DNA from: JAXDLH01 sp034666705
Lineage (GTDB): Bacteria > Chloroflexota > UBA6077 > SHYK01
DNA length: 64,000 bases
NCBI GenBank assembly: GCA_034666705.1
Contig: JAXDLH010000288.1
Span: 16,791-80,790, forward strand
Direction: 5' to 3'
The notes below the pieces were generated by a model. The model saw nothing but the letters and a program-made list of their open reading frames with translations. It was not told the origin of the DNA and did no database searches. A program made the translations under genes and the position numbers. Positions 9,088 to 17,940 of the stretch are shown here, piece by piece. Within the stretch, counting starts at the first letter, position 1. The number at the start of each line of letters is the position of its first letter.

Positions 9088-9384
9088 ATGGACCCCATCG
9101 AGGACGACGAAGAAGAACGCCTGATCTCGGTCGAGTTCACCCTGCTGTCAGGCGAGACGGTCACGTCCCGCGTAGTGCTCGATGAAGAAGCAACCGAGGA
9201 GAGCGTGCAACGCTACGCCGAACGCTTGATCCGCGAGATCGGCACCGAGACCGTCCGGACCTTTACTTACTGGTGGGAAGGGGAGTTCTACGTGGACGCC
9301 GTCCGCATGCACGAGGTCGCGGCGATCAGCGTATCCACGGTGGCGCTGGAAGAGGACGACGAGGACGAGGAGTGGGACCGGTAG
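9088..9384 (+). CDS. Hypothetical acidic protein
   Basis: I do not recognise this 98-residue protein. It is very acidic at both ends (EDDEEER near the start, EEDDEDEEWDR at the end). The middle alternates strands and one helix (ISVEFTLLSGETVTSRVVLDEEATEESVQRYAERLIREI, discussed as a whole here by its position at residues 14-52), suggesting a small alpha/beta fold. ATG 9088 is supported by purine-rich sequence upstream. It stands alone between the amidase and the oppositely oriented stress protein. Confidence 0.65.
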   Translation: MDPIEDDEEERLISVEFTLLSGETVTSRVVLDEEATEESVQRYAERLIREIGTETVRTFTYWWEGEFYVDAVRMHEVAAISVSTVALEEDDEDEEWDR

Positions 9385-9396
9385 GAGCCCCGCTCC

Positions 9397-9864
9397 TTAC
9401 TCCTTCACGCGGACGATCATCACGGGACAGTGTCCCTGCCTGACCACGGCGTCGGTTACGCTGCCCAGCACAGCCCGGGCGATACCAGAGCGGCCGTGGC
9501 TCGCCATCGCGATCAATCCAATCTGGTGCGCGGTGGCGTACTCGACAATCTGGACGGCGGGCTCGCCCTCCGCTACCGCGTAGAAGGCGTTCAGTCCTTG
9601 CGCTTTGAGCTGCCCGGCGAGGGTGGAGAGCCGTGTCTTTGCTTGCTGGGCCAGCGCCTCCTGACCCTCCTCGATGACCTCGACCGTTTCCACCATCGCC
9701 GCGGGGGTCTCTTCGACCGCGGAGTACACTAACGGACTCGGCGGCGGGATCGACTCGAAAAGATGCACTTCGGCGTTCAGCCGTCGGGCGAGCTCGGTCG
9801 CATAGGGGAGCACCTGCTCTGCAAAGGGCGAACCGTCGTGCGGGACGAGGATCCGGTCGTACAA
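9397..9864 (-). CDS. Universal stress protein (UspA family)
   Basis: The 155-residue single Usp domain begins MYDRILVPHDGSPFAEQVLP, with the usual first strand and Asp. It ends with the nucleotide-binding segment ASHGRSGIARAVLGSVTDAV and the strand CPVMIV. The glycines spaced as in ATP-binding Usp proteins are mostly kept, so ATP binding is likely. Such proteins respond to general stress, and no specific partner is visible. Confidence 0.9.
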   Translation of the reverse strand: MYDRILVPHDGSPFAEQVLPYATELARRLNAEVHLFESIPPPSPLVYSAVEETPAAMVETVEVIEEGQEALAQQAKTRLSTLAGQLKAQGLNAFYAVAEGEPAVQIVEYATAHQIGLIAMASHGRSGIARAVLGSVTDAVVRQGHCPVMIVRVKE

Positions 9865-10027
9865 GGCGCATCTCCTTCCGCTCGATCACACTATACTTCG
9901 CGCGCCCCGTTCGCACCGCCGCCGGGCGCACACGCGTAAGAGGCGAGCCACGGCTTCCGCTTGCGAATGAAGATCTGCGTTTCTGGGCAGCATCCGGTGA
10001 TTCTCATTTGCGCCGCGGGAGGGCCAC

Positions 10028-10816
10028 CTGAACCCATTCCGACCTGGAGAGTGGGCGCTCCTCATCGACCGCAGTGGCCGCCAGTATCTGGTGCGGCTGG
10101 CAGAGGGCGGCGCCTTTCAGTTCCACCGCGGAATCGTGCAGCATGCCGATATTCTCGGACAGGACGAAGGCATCTGCGTGCACACGAGCCTGGATCGCCT
10201 GGTCTGGGCCTACCGGCCACGCATGCAGGACTACGTGATGGAGATGCAGCGCAACAGTGCCATCGTTTACCCGAAGGACATCGCGTTCGTGCTGGTTTGG
10301 GGAGACATCTTCCCTGGCGCGCGCGTCTTCGAGGCAGGCGTTGGGTCCGGCGCGATGGCCATCGCCATCCTCCGCGCAATCGGGGCCGCCGGCCAGCTTG
10401 TGAGCTATGAGCTTCGTGAGGACATGATCGCGCGGGCGCAGGCCAACGTTCACGCCTTTCATGGCCCGACGGAGAACTGGGCAGTCCATCAGCGCGACGC
10501 CTACGAGACGATTGACGACGGGCCGTTCGACCGGATGTTCCTCGATCTGCCGGAACCCGGCCGCGTCGCGCCGCATGCCGCCGGGGCGTTGAAGCCCGGG
10601 GGCATCCTCTGCACCTACCTGCCAAACGCCACGCAAGTCGACTCGACGGTAGCGGCACTGCGCGAGAGCGGCGCCTTCGCGGAGATCGAAACGTATGAGA
10701 CGCTCTATCGGCCGTGGGTGTTTCGCGGGCAGAGCGCCCGGCCAGCGCACGTCATGGTCGGCCACACCGGCTTTCTCACCTTCGCCCGGCGGTCACTCGA
10801 TCGGGCTCGTGACTGA
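10028..10816 (+). CDS. trmI: tRNA (adenine-N1)-methyltransferase, TrmI type
   Basis: TrmI uses S-adenosylmethionine to methylate A58 in the T loop of tRNA. The protein has the N-terminal beta domain (WALLIDRSGRQYLVRL, then FHRGIVQHADILG), the hallmark QRNSAIVYPKD, the SAM-binding GARVFEAGVGSGAMAIAILR, and the catalytic-region DRMFLDLPEP. The first GTG in frame is at 10091 and would cut off the first strands. An in-frame stop sits at 9998-10000, and CTG 10028, preceded by GGGAGGG, is the only plausible upstream start. Predicted length is 262 aa. Confidence 0.88.
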   Translation: MNPFRPGEWALLIDRSGRQYLVRLAEGGAFQFHRGIVQHADILGQDEGICVHTSLDRLVWAYRPRMQDYVMEMQRNSAIVYPKDIAFVLVWGDIFPGARVFEAGVGSGAMAIAILRAIGAAGQLVSYELREDMIARAQANVHAFHGPTENWAVHQRDAYETIDDGPFDRMFLDLPEPGRVAPHAAGALKPGGILCTYLPNATQVDSTVAALRESGAFAEIETYETLYRPWVFRGQSARPAHVMVGHTGFLTFARRSLDRARD

Positions 10817-10837
10817 CCGTCCGGTGGCGTCCCGTTG

Positions 10838-10846
10838 TGCTACACT
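10838..10846 (+). promoter_or_regulatory. Extended -10 promoter candidate for speD-speE-speB
   Basis: TGC followed by TACACT fits an extended -10. Transcription would start near 10853 and leave a leader of about 280 nt before speD. Confidence 0.4.
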
Positions 10847-11031
10847 GTGCGTTGCGAGTCCTACCGGCCGAACTGGCACGGAAGGGGGGCGGGAGCCCAA
10901 TACCAGCAGCGCGCGAGCGTTCGGGCGCGACTGCTGATTCTCAATGCGCCGACGCACCATAGCTCGTAATGGGCACCATTTTCTGGGGTTGGCTTCAATG
11001 CCAGTCACTGCCTTTGTACCGTGAAGGCGGG

Positions 11032-11060
11032 ACCACCTTGGGGTGGTGCTTTTGCTTTGG
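11032..11060 (+). terminator. Hairpin with T-rich tail in the speD leader
   Basis: ACCACC (11032-11037) and GGTGGT (11042-11047) form a short stem with loop TTGG, extended by weaker flanking pairs, and are followed by GCTTTTGCTTT. It lies 70 nt upstream of speD and after a 26-codon mini-ORF (10944-11024) that lacks a Shine-Dalgarno. This could be an attenuator. No known riboswitch consensus was recognised in the 315-nt gap. Confidence 0.45.
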
Positions 11061-11131
11061 AAGCGGGCCTGCACACTGCCGTTCACGTCGCCACGGCGCT
11101 TGGTGGCGGAAGTTACCTGGGGGAATGGTGA

Positions 11132-11479
11132 ATGAAGGGTGTTGGGACGCATCTCGTCCTCGAGCTCTGGGGCTGTAGCAATCTCAATTCGCCCGAGGTC
11201 ATCGAACAGGCGCTGCGCGACGTCGTAGACGCCACCGGGGTGACACTCCTCGACCTCAAGGTGTACCCATTCTCTCCAATGGGTGTGACCGGTGCGGCCA
11301 TTGTCGCTGAGTCGCACATCATCATCCACACCTGGCCGGAGCACGGTTACGCAGCGATCGACGTATTCACCTGTGGTGAAGAGCGTGACATGAAGGGCGC
11401 GGTCGAGGCCGTACGGGAACACTTCACTCCGGAGCGCGTGCAGATGATGAACATCCTGCGCGGCATCCTCGTTGACTGA
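11132..11479 (+). CDS. speD: S-adenosylmethionine decarboxylase proenzyme (prokaryotic type)
   Basis: SpeD makes decarboxylated SAM, the aminopropyl donor for spermidine. The 115-residue proenzyme has the short bacterial class 1b length. The self-cleavage site is VAESHI, with Ser61 becoming the pyruvoyl group, and the conserved His66 and Cys81 are present (HTWPEHGYAAIDVFTCG). It is first in a tightly packed polyamine operon and overlaps speE by 8 nt. Confidence 0.96.
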   Translation: MKGVGTHLVLELWGCSNLNSPEVIEQALRDVVDATGVTLLDLKVYPFSPMGVTGAAIVAESHIIIHTWPEHGYAAIDVFTCGEERDMKGAVEAVREHFTPERVQMMNILRGILVD

Positions 11480-12350
11480 GCCCTCGACGCCCCCCAGCGT
11501 GCGCGACGGCGACTGGTTCTTCGAGATCGACGACAGTGGCTACGCGCAGGGCACGCGCGTTCGCCAACGGCTCCTCACCAAGCAGACCCCATTTCAGCGG
11601 CTCGAGATCCTGGAGTCTGAGGCATTTGGCCGCACCCTGGTGCTGGACGACGCACTCCAAACCACGGAGCGCGACGAGTTCATGTACCACGAGATGCTCG
11701 TCCACGTGCCACTCATGACCCACCCGGCCCCACAGCGCGTGCTCATCATCGGTGGCGGAGATGGCGGGTCATTGCGCCGGCTCCTCCAACATCGCGTGCC
11801 CGAGCCGATCCAGGTCGAGATCGATCGCGACGTGATCGACGCATGCAAGGCGCACATCCCAGCTGTTTCAGCCGGCGCCTACGACGATCCCGCGGCGCGC
11901 GTCATCGTGGGAGACGGTATTCAGTACATGCGCGAGCATCCGGGCGGGCTCGACGTCGTCATCGTCGACTCCACCGACCCCGTCGGTCCGGCTGTCCAGC
12001 TCTTCGAGGAGCCGTTCTACCAAGACGTGGCCCGCTCACTGGCGGATGACGGTCTGATGGTGGCACAGAGCAGCTCGCCGCTGTATATGGCCGATGAGCT
12101 GCGCAGCCAGGTGCACAACTTGCGCTCGGTATTTCCTATCGTGCGCACCTACCTCGGCATCGTCATGGGCTACCCAGGCGTGCTGTGGAGCTACTCTATT
12201 GGCTCGAAGCGCTACGATCCGCTCGACGCGACGCGGGAGTCCATCGCCGACCGGCTCGCCGCCAATAGTGTCGCTACCCGCTATTACACGCCGGACGTGC
12301 ATCACGCGGCCTTCGCGCTGCCGCGCTTCATCGAGGACATCGTCTCCTGA
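11472..12350 (+). CDS. speE: Spermidine synthase
   Basis: SpeE transfers the aminopropyl group from decarboxylated SAM to putrescine. The 292-residue protein begins with the usual DGDWFFEIDD and has the N-terminal beta domain (FGRTLVLDDALQTTERDEF) and the Rossmann motif VLIIGGGDGG. The acidic EIDRDVID and the catalytic VDSTDPVGP follow. It starts with TTG inside the end of speD. Its stop overlaps the probable CTG start of speB. Confidence 0.95.
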   Translation: MTEPSTPPSVRDGDWFFEIDDSGYAQGTRVRQRLLTKQTPFQRLEILESEAFGRTLVLDDALQTTERDEFMYHEMLVHVPLMTHPAPQRVLIIGGGDGGSLRRLLQHRVPEPIQVEIDRDVIDACKAHIPAVSAGAYDDPAARVIVGDGIQYMREHPGGLDVVIVDSTDPVGPAVQLFEEPFYQDVARSLADDGLMVAQSSSPLYMADELRSQVHNLRSVFPIVRTYLGIVMGYPGVLWSYSIGSKRYDPLDATRESIADRLAANSVATRYYTPDVHHAAFALPRFIEDIVS

Positions 12351-13222
12351 CCACTGTCCACTTCGTCCCACCTGCCCAGCCCTTCCTTGCGGCCAGCGAT
12401 GATCCGAGCGTCGAGCCGCGAGCCATCATCATCGGCGCGGGCCTGGATCTCACCGAGTGCTACCGCAGCGGAACTGCCGCAGCGCCTGACCGCATCCGCG
12501 CAGTCTCCGACGTGCTCGAGAGCTACAGCCCGGAGCTGCAGGCCGATCTGGCAGAGCTGCCCCTCGCCGATTGGGGCAACGTACCGCTCGTTGGTCTCGA
12601 TATGGATGCGGCCCTCGCGAACGTCGCCGACGCCGTAGAGCAGGCCGCTGCACGGGCCCTCCCGATCATGATCGGCGGCGAGCATACCGCTACTCTCGGC
12701 GCCGTCCGCGGACTGCAGCGGCTGCACCCCGGTCTCGTGGTGATGCACGTGGACGCCCATACTGACCTGCGCGACAGCTACCTTGGGTTCGAGATATCCC
12801 ACGCGACGTTCATGCGGCGCGTGGTGGAGGAGCTTGGCATCGGCCACCTGGCTCAATACGGCATTCGGTCCGGCACGCGCGAGGAGCTCGAGCTTGCTCG
12901 CGGCTGCCTGCACTCCGGTCCGGGCCTCGACGTGGGCCGTAACGCCCGTGACCGTATCCACCATCGTCCTGTTTACGTCACGATCGATATCGACGTCCTC
13001 GATCCGAGTGCGGCCCCCGGTACTGGCTGTCCGGAGCCCGGGGGGTGCACGTTTCGCGAGCTCGTCGCCTTCCTGCGCTCGCTTCGTGAGCTCAACGTCG
13101 TCGGCGTCGACGTCATGGAGGTCTTGCCCGCGGCCGACGTGAATGACATCACCTCTGCGGCAGCCGCCAAATTGGTGCGGGAAGCGGCGCTCGCGTTCGG
13201 TCTCCGAGCGCCGCGCGCCTGA
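12347..13222 (+). CDS. speB: Ureohydrolase, probable agmatinase
   Basis: The protein is of the arginase/agmatinase family, which cleaves agmatine to putrescine and urea. The dinuclear manganese site is complete: GGEHTAT, DAHTDLRD and DIDVLDPS, with the closing VVGVDVMEV. The N-terminal IIGAGLDLTECYRSGT strand region lies upstream of the first GTG (12512). In frame the only start candidate at the operon junction is CTG 12347, overlapping the speE stop as CTGA, with GAGG 10 nt upstream. Agmatinase rather than arginase or formiminoglutamase is inferred from speD-speE. The arginine decarboxylase is not in the window. Confidence 0.85.
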   Translation: MTTVHFVPPAQPFLAASDDPSVEPRAIIIGAGLDLTECYRSGTAAAPDRIRAVSDVLESYSPELQADLAELPLADWGNVPLVGLDMDAALANVADAVEQAAARALPIMIGGEHTATLGAVRGLQRLHPGLVVMHVDAHTDLRDSYLGFEISHATFMRRVVEELGIGHLAQYGIRSGTREELELARGCLHSGPGLDVGRNARDRIHHRPVYVTIDIDVLDPSAAPGTGCPEPGGCTFRELVAFLRSLRELNVVGVDVMEVLPAADVNDITSAAAAKLVREAALAFGLRAPRA

Positions 13223-13355
13223 AGCCGGCCCCGCAACTTCCGAAGAGCTCCCCGCGTACTACTCTTGCAGACGAACGGCTCTTGCGCACCAACGGCGCGC
13301 CGAGTATCGTTTCGCCTACGCAGCCACAACGACGTGGCGACGGGTTGGAGATGTG

Positions 13356-14687
13356 GTGGAAGGGGCGCGAACCGAGCCTCCGCTTGCTGGCTTATCCCGC
13401 GCGATCCGGCTCTGCATCGGTGGCAACTTCCTCCTCCGGCTTGGCAACTCCTGCACGGGCGTGCTCATGGGGTTGCTGCTCGCGAGCCTCAGTCGCAGCG
13501 GCATCGACGTGCCCCCTATCGTCTTTGGCCTCGCCGCCGCGTCGTTCTACCTCGCGGAGCTGCTTGGCGCACCCTGGTTCGGCGCGCTCAGCGACCGCAA
13601 GGGACGGCGGCTGTTCCTCGTCATCGGGCCGATGTTCGGGCTCCTCGCCGTGCAACTCATCGGGTGGCCGAGCCTCGCGCTCGGCTTTCCGCTTCTCCTC
13701 GTCCCCATTGCCGTCGGTCGTCTGACCGAGGGACTATCGACGGCTTCGACCGCACCTGCGACGTTGAGCTTTCTATCGGCGGCGACGACGAGCTCGACGA
13801 CGATGCGCGGACGAGTCATGGCCTGGTACGAGATGACGACGGTCGTGGGTATTGGCGGCGGGTACGTGCTCGCTGGGCCGCTTTGGGATCTCCTTGGTCA
13901 CGCGGCGTTCTTGCTCGTCACGGCGATCTACGGGCTCAGCCTCGTCGCGTTCGCGGTGATGCGCGATCCGCACGCCGGCCACGCGCTCGACCGTCCCCAC
14001 GGATCGCCGTGGAGGGTACTGCGGCGGCGCGCGGTGCTGCGCTTCGCACCGGCCTGGCTCGCCGTGAATACGATCGTCGGTGCATGGTCGACCCACTCGT
14101 CATTCCAGCTCGTTGCCGGCCGTCACCTCGACCAGTACCTGTCTGGCGGTTTCAGCGCGACGATGCTCGGGGTTGGGTTCGGGATTTTCAGCGCTGCGTT
14201 CGTGATCGGCATCTTCTTCTGGGGCGCCACGCTGGGCATGCGGCGCAAGACGAGCACGATGTTGATCACGATGATGGGCACCTACGTGGTGTGTGGCGCG
14301 CTGCTCGCCATCAACCACCTTGCCCAGCACGGACCGGGCTGGCGGCTCGTGTTCACGCTCTGCTTCGCACTCGGCGTAATGGTGATGAGTGGCTTCACGC
14401 CCGTGGCTCTGGCTCACCTCGCCGACATCTCCGAGGAGATCGCTGAGGAGCGTGGCACCGTGATGGGGCTCTATTCAGTGCTCTTCGGCCTGGGCCAGTT
14501 CCTCGGGGCAGCGCTCGGCGGCCCCTTCGCGGAGTTCGGCAGTATCGACGGGCTGATCGCGCTGACACTGATCCTTGCCACGATCTCCGTAGGCACCGTG
14601 CTCTTTCTGCGTCGCGAGGAAGCCCGCGAGCGCGGCGAGCGCGGCGGTCTCCGAGGTCCGGCCATCGCCGACACCTCCGCGGTCTAA
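13356..14687 (+). CDS. Major facilitator superfamily transporter
   Basis: About twelve hydrophobic segments are visible over 443 residues. The MFS signature between helices 2 and 3 reads GALSDRKGRRLFL. The charged intracellular loop between the two halves contains HALDRPHGSPWRVLRRR. Residues near the start (IGGNFLLRLGNSCTGVLMG) resemble drug or sugar efflux carriers, but the substrate cannot be told. GTG 13356 is chosen because GGAG lies 5 nt upstream and the preceding reading frame is not protein-like. It follows speB after 133 bp that hold nothing clear. Confidence 0.8.
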   Translation: MEGARTEPPLAGLSRAIRLCIGGNFLLRLGNSCTGVLMGLLLASLSRSGIDVPPIVFGLAAASFYLAELLGAPWFGALSDRKGRRLFLVIGPMFGLLAVQLIGWPSLALGFPLLLVPIAVGRLTEGLSTASTAPATLSFLSAATTSSTTMRGRVMAWYEMTTVVGIGGGYVLAGPLWDLLGHAAFLLVTAIYGLSLVAFAVMRDPHAGHALDRPHGSPWRVLRRRAVLRFAPAWLAVNTIVGAWSTHSSFQLVAGRHLDQYLSGGFSATMLGVGFGIFSAAFVIGIFFWGATLGMRRKTSTMLITMMGTYVVCGALLAINHLAQHGPGWRLVFTLCFALGVMVMSGFTPVALAHLADISEEIAEERGTVMGLYSVLFGLGQFLGAALGGPFAEFGSIDGLIALTLILATISVGTVLFLRREEARERGERGGLRGPAIADTSAV

Positions 14688-14697
14688 CGATAGATAA

Positions 14698-16527
14698 CTA
14701 CCCGGGCCACACGCGCGGCGCGATGAGCGCGACCGTAATCGCGATCAGCACCGTGAGCGGGGCACCCACCCGCATGTAATCGGTAAACCGATAGCCGCCC
14801 GGGCCATAGATGATCAGGTTGTGGTGGCTCATGGGCGTGAGCACCGCCGTCACCGCGGCCATCGCGACTGTCACAATGTACGGCTCAGGCGGCCGGCCCA
14901 GCGCCTGTGCCAGCGCGATAGCCACCGGTCCGAAGAGTGCCACCGTCGCGGAGTCGGACCCCATGAATTGCACCACGAGACCCACCGTAGCGAATACGGC
15001 GAGCAGGATCGCGACCTCGCTCCAGCCGCCAATAATGCCCTGCAGCCACCCAGCGAGCAGGTCCGCCGCGCCGGTCGATTTCATCGCCGTGCCGAGTGGG
15101 ATTGCGCCGGCGATGAAGAGATACATTCGCGCATCGATCGCGCGGTACGCCTGCCGGACACTCACGCAGCCAGTCAGCACCATGGCGACCGCGCCGGCGA
15201 GCGTCGCCATGCCAAGCGTCAACACACCCGTTCCCGCAGCCGCCACGGTGGCGAGCATCACGGCAGCCGCGACGAGCGCCCTGCGTCGGCGCAGCGGTTC
15301 GGCATGAAAGGGCATGAGCATCAGGAAGCTCTCATTCCGGCCAATCCGCTCCAGTGCATCCTCCGAGCCGTGGAGGACGAGGACGTCCCCCTCGCGCAGG
15401 CGAATTCGCGACATCTGTTGCGTGGGCAGCTCGGTCTGGCGCCAGAGGCTGACGACGAGCGCTCCATAACGGTCGAGAAAGTCGACGTCGCCAAGGGTGC
15501 GGCCTACGAGGTTCGAACCGGGGGCAACGACCGCTTGCACCAGTCGGTCCGCAATTTCCGTATCCGGCTCACTCCCGTGCCCTCCGCTCGCACCATTGCC
15601 GCCATCCATGAGCTCGGAAACCTGCGCCTCGTAGCGCTTTAGCGGGTGGAGCTCGATGCCGGGCTCCTGGTGAACGGCCACGAGTGCATCGGCGCCGGTG
15701 CGCACCAGCAGTACGTCGCCAGCTTGCAGCGCGACGCGCTGGGGAGAGGGCAATTGACGCCCGTGGCGGATCAGACCGACTACCTTGAAGGCTTCCTCAC
15801 TCGCCTCCTCCACTTCGGCGACGCTCTTGCCGACGAGCTCGGACTCCGGGAGCACGACCATCTCGATGAAATAGTCGTCGAGCCGAAATGGGTCGGCAAT
15901 CGTGTCAGCCCCGCGCCGCTCTGGCAGCAGGAAACGGCCGAGAAGCACCATGAAGAGCGTGCCGACAACCGTAATAGCGAGTCCGATCGGCGCAATCGAG
16001 AAGACGCCCAGCCCATCGCGGCCCACCTGACGCAGCAGCTCGCTCGAGACGAGGAACGAAGGCGCGCCAATAATGGTGATCGTAGTACCGAGGGAGCTGC
16101 CGATCGCCACGGGCATGAGCAGCTTGGAGGGCGAGATTCCCTTGTCGCGGGAGAGTGAAAGCGTAACCGGCAGCATGATTGCCGTGATCGTCACGTGGTG
16201 GGTGAACGCGGAGAGGAGGGCCGAGGCCGGCATCAGGACCGCGACCATCCGGCCGAGCGTCGCCCCCGCGAGCCGGCCAATCCATGCGCCGAGACGGTCG
16301 GAAAGTCCCGTATGGGCGAAGCCTGCGCTCAAGACGAAGACCGAGGCGATCGCGATTGCCGGCTCGGCTGAGAAGCCGGCGAAGGCGTGTGGCATGTCCA
16401 GAATGCGCGTGATGTAGAGCGCCAGGATAATCAGCATGGCGACGAGGTCGGCGCGCAGCCGCTCGCTGATAAGCAGGCCGAACGCGACCACAAGGATCGC
16501 GAAGAAGACGATCATTTCCAGTGTCAA
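14698..16527 (-). CDS. SLC13/DASS-type anion permease with two TrkA_C domains
   Basis: The 609-residue membrane protein has two blocks of hydrophobic helices (residues about 1-200 and 400-609) separated by two soluble TrkA_C (RCK_C) domains (about 225-300 and 320-400; GDVLLVRTGADALVAVH and GDVLVLHGSEDALERIG). Conserved SLC13-like stretches are present, including FTHHVTITAIMLP, GSSLGTTITIIGAP and MGSDSATVALFGPV. Members transport sulfate, other anions or dicarboxylates with Na+ or H+. The central domains may sense a ligand. It converges on the MFS gene, and 135 bp of apparently empty sequence separates it from the kinase upstream. Confidence 0.85.
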   Translation of the reverse strand: MTLEMIVFFAILVVAFGLLISERLRADLVAMLIILALYITRILDMPHAFAGFSAEPAIAIASVFVLSAGFAHTGLSDRLGAWIGRLAGATLGRMVAVLMPASALLSAFTHHVTITAIMLPVTLSLSRDKGISPSKLLMPVAIGSSLGTTITIIGAPSFLVSSELLRQVGRDGLGVFSIAPIGLAITVVGTLFMVLLGRFLLPERRGADTIADPFRLDDYFIEMVVLPESELVGKSVAEVEEASEEAFKVVGLIRHGRQLPSPQRVALQAGDVLLVRTGADALVAVHQEPGIELHPLKRYEAQVSELMDGGNGASGGHGSEPDTEIADRLVQAVVAPGSNLVGRTLGDVDFLDRYGALVVSLWRQTELPTQQMSRIRLREGDVLVLHGSEDALERIGRNESFLMLMPFHAEPLRRRRALVAAAVMLATVAAAGTGVLTLGMATLAGAVAMVLTGCVSVRQAYRAIDARMYLFIAGAIPLGTAMKSTGAADLLAGWLQGIIGGWSEVAILLAVFATVGLVVQFMGSDSATVALFGPVAIALAQALGRPPEPYIVTVAMAAVTAVLTPMSHHNLIIYGPGGYRFTDYMRVGAPLTVLIAITVALIAPRVWPG

Positions 16528-16662
16528 GCCGCAGCTCCCCCCGCCTAGCCGTCCCTGTGAACAGCATGGCAGGACGGAGGCGACGACCGTAAGCCTGTGG
16601 CTGTGACGACTTGGCGTCAGTGCGGGCGTTGGTGCGCGGTTGCCCGATGCGGGTCGGGGAGG

Positions 16663-17940
16663 TTACGTGCTGGATGCGCTCGCGGAGGCAGACGCGGCTG
16701 TGGCAGGGGCATCATTGCTTGGCAGGGTGACGACGAAGCGCGTCCCCCCTTTGGGCGGTGAATCAGCGCGAATCTCGCCACCGTGTGACTCGACAATCTG
16801 GCGCGTTATGTAGAGTCCGAGCCCCATTCCTGATTTGTTCGTGTCCGCGCTGCCTCGGTAGAAACGCTCGAAGATCCGGTCGCGGGCCTCGGCTGGAATC
16901 CCAGCTCCCTCGTCGGTAACAGATAGCTCAATCTGGTCCCCGATCCGCCGCAGCACCGCGCGAATCTCGCCCCCTGCGGGGCTGTACTTAATGGCGTTAT
17001 CGATCAAGTTCGTCAGCACCTGATCGATGCGTAGCGGATCGACGACCGCATACAGCTCGTCCGGCGTGTCGACCACGATGCGATGCTCGTCCGCGAAGGT
17101 TTGCTCGTTTGCGGCGACGTCTCTGAGGAGGCGCACGAGCTCCGTGCGCTCTGGATTCAGCTCGAGGCGTCCCGCGCGAACCCGCGTGAGGTCGAGCATT
17201 TGCGTGATAAGCCGCGCGAGCTTGCCCGATTGCTGCTCGATCACGTGCAGACCGCGGCGCATGCTATCTGCGTCGACCGCGTCGTCTCGCCCAAGGCGGC
17301 GGAGCATGAGTTGAGCTGAGCCGCGCAGGCTCGTGATGGGCGTCTTCAGCTCATGGGCGGCCATCGAGATGAACTCTTCGCGGATCTGCGTTGCTTCTTC
17401 GAGTTGGCGGTTCGTCTCTGCCAGTTCGTCGACGCTGTGCCGCAATTTGGCTGTGGCCTGGTCGACTCGCTCCTGGAGGCCTTCCGAGAGCGTCCGCAGC
17501 TTGCTGTTTGCCTCGTTCAACTCACCCAGTCGTTCGCGCAGCGCTCTGCCGAGGACGCCCCGCTCGATCGCCCGCGCCACCGTGGCCTTCAACTCATCGA
17601 CGTGGCACGGTTTGATCAAGTAATCGTACGCGCCCTCACGAATCGCGTCGATCGCGGACTCGAGCGAGGCATATCCGGTCAGCATCACGGACGGTGTCTC
17701 TGGCGACCGTTCCCGCAGCGCAGTCAGCAGCTCGAGACCGGATGAGCCCTCGATGCGCAAGTCGGTCAAGAGCAGATCGAAGCGCTCATTGCGGATATGC
17801 GTCAACGCGTCGGCCGCATTCCCTGCGGCGACGACCTCGTACCCCTCCTGCTCCAGGATTGCGGCGAGTGTCGTCAGGACGTTCTCCTCGTCGTCGACCA
17901 CGAGCAGGCGTGGCGTCTCTGAGCCGAGCGCGGTGTTCAT
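16663..17940 (-). CDS. Hybrid protein: receiver, coiled coil, histidine kinase
   Basis: The order is reversed relative to usual hybrid kinases. An N-terminal receiver (residues 10-125; DD at 16-17, phosphoacceptor Asp60, Lys110) is followed by a long coiled coil (about 130-190). HisKA has His196 in AAHELKTP, and the ATPase domain has N, G1 and G2 boxes (DNAIKYSP, DEGAGI, GMGLGLY). It likely passes phosphate from another kinase to its own output. Its ATG overlaps the stop of the upstream kinase by 4 nt, so the two are co-translated and probably act together. No DNA-binding response regulator accompanies them. Confidence 0.92.
   Translation of the reverse strand: MNTALGSETPRLLVVDDEENVLTTLAAILEQEGYEVVAAGNAADALTHIRNERFDLLLTDLRIEGSSGLELLTALRERSPETPSVMLTGYASLESAIDAIREGAYDYLIKPCHVDELKATVARAIERGVLGRALRERLGELNEANSKLRTLSEGLQERVDQATAKLRHSVDELAETNRQLEEATQIREEFISMAAHELKTPITSLRGSAQLMLRRLGRDDAVDADSMRRGLHVIEQQSGKLARLITQMLDLTRVRAGRLELNPERTELVRLLRDVAANEQTFADEHRIVVDTPDELYAVVDPLRIDQVLTNLIDNAIKYSPAGGEIRAVLRRIGDQIELSVTDEGAGIPAEARDRIFERFYRGSADTNKSGMGLGLYITRQIVESHGGEIRADSPPKGGTRFVVTLPSNDAPATAASASASASST

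Noticed and set aside
10850..11131. SAM riboswitch upstream of speD
   Set aside because: I could not find the S-box core (AGAGGTGGAGGGA-type and GCCC/GGCAACC blocks); only a terminator-like hairpin is evident.
10969..11178. 69-codon ORF running into speD
   Set aside because: No ribosome site, overlaps the speD start out of frame, and composition is unlike its neighbours.
12512..13222. Ureohydrolase starting at GTG 12512
   Set aside because: This would remove the first strand of the fold (IIGAGLDLTECYRSGT), which is in frame upstream and joins the speE stop.
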